Of a stretch of 6,491 bases of DNA, positions 6,403 to 6,491 are shown one piece after another. Within the stretch, counting starts at the first letter, position 1, and each line of letters begins with the position of its first letter. Position numbers and translations under genes: made by a program. Source of the DNA: Bacteroidota bacterium (GTDB lineage Bacteria > Bacteroidota > Bacteroidia > Cytophagales > Hymenobacteraceae); the NCBI GenBank assembly GCA_023424725.1, contig JAFADQ010000116.1:1-6491 (forward strand), in the 5' to 3' direction. The notes beneath the pieces were generated by a model, which was not told the DNA's origin, searched no databases, and worked only from the letters and a program-made list of their open reading frames with translations.

Positions 6403-6491
6403 CTAATTAACCTTGAACTGATCAATCGGCAGAGTAAAAAATAAGCTGCGGTTAAATCTTCTTTCAACTTTTGCATTAACTTTTTCAGGTT
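6403..6491 (-). CDS. C-terminal 28 codons of an unidentified gene entering from the right edge
   Basis: On the minus strand a frame is open from the window edge to a TAG at 6405-6403 and gives 28 residues beginning PEKVNAKVERR and ending LFFTLPIDQFKVN. The mix of charged and hydrophobic residues looks like a real protein end, and the stop would lie 18 bases from the toxin stop in a convergent arrangement. I do not recognise the family. Another minus-strand frame is also open here, and the piece is short, so coding status is only likely. The bases between the two stops (6385-6402) hold no visible terminator. Confidence 0.4.
   Translation of the reverse strand, partial: PEKVNAKVERRFNRSLFFTLPIDQFKVN

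Noticed and set aside
6383..6491. Alternative minus-strand frame at the right edge, starting NLKKLMQKLKEDL
   Set aside because: It runs on into the toxin's last codons and its end is less protein-like than the frame ending at 6403; not excluded outright.

Overview
The window looks like a chromosomal segment of a Bacteroidota member. I would guess Cytophagales, possibly Hymenobacteraceae, but the genus is inference. Three signs point to the phylum: a secreted metallopeptidase ending in a type IX secretion (T9SS) sorting domain, a PafA-type alkaline phosphatase with a threonine nucleophile, and candidate promoters resembling the TAnnTTTG -7 box. The genes do not rely on obvious Shine-Dalgarno sites.

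Layout: (1) 1-614, plus strand: the C-terminal 203 residues of a TonB-dependent outer-membrane receptor, cut by the left edge. (2) 5794-690, minus strand: three genes read leftwards, namely a PafA-like alkaline phosphatase (5794-4100), a large secreted M14 zinc carboxypeptidase with a T9SS tail (3940-1538), and a UbiA-like integral membrane protein (1538-690). The last two overlap by one base (TAGTG), so they are probably translationally coupled. The phosphatase is separated from the peptidase by a 159-bp gap that may hold its own promoter. (3) 5915-6384, plus strand: a type II toxin-antitoxin pair, antitoxin first, overlapping by four bases (GTGA). Its GC is clearly lower than that of the phosphatase gene. 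The RelE/ParE-type toxin stops early, and the same frame continues for 19 more codons after the stop. (4) 6403-6491, minus strand: probably the last 28 codons of another gene running in from the right edge.

The receptor, phosphatase and peptidase fit a cell-envelope nutrient-scavenging role: phosphate release in the periplasm, peptide digestion outside the cell, and TonB-driven uptake. Nothing in the sequence shows that they are co-regulated. The UbiA-like protein has no evident functional link to the peptidase it overlaps. The toxin-antitoxin pair looks like an accessory insertion between the phosphatase gene and its right neighbour.

I see no tRNA, rRNA, CRISPR array, insertion sequence or phage gene, and no gene-free stretch longer than about 160 bases. 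I found no convincing new system. The points most worth checking are the truncated toxin and the peptidase/membrane-protein coupling.
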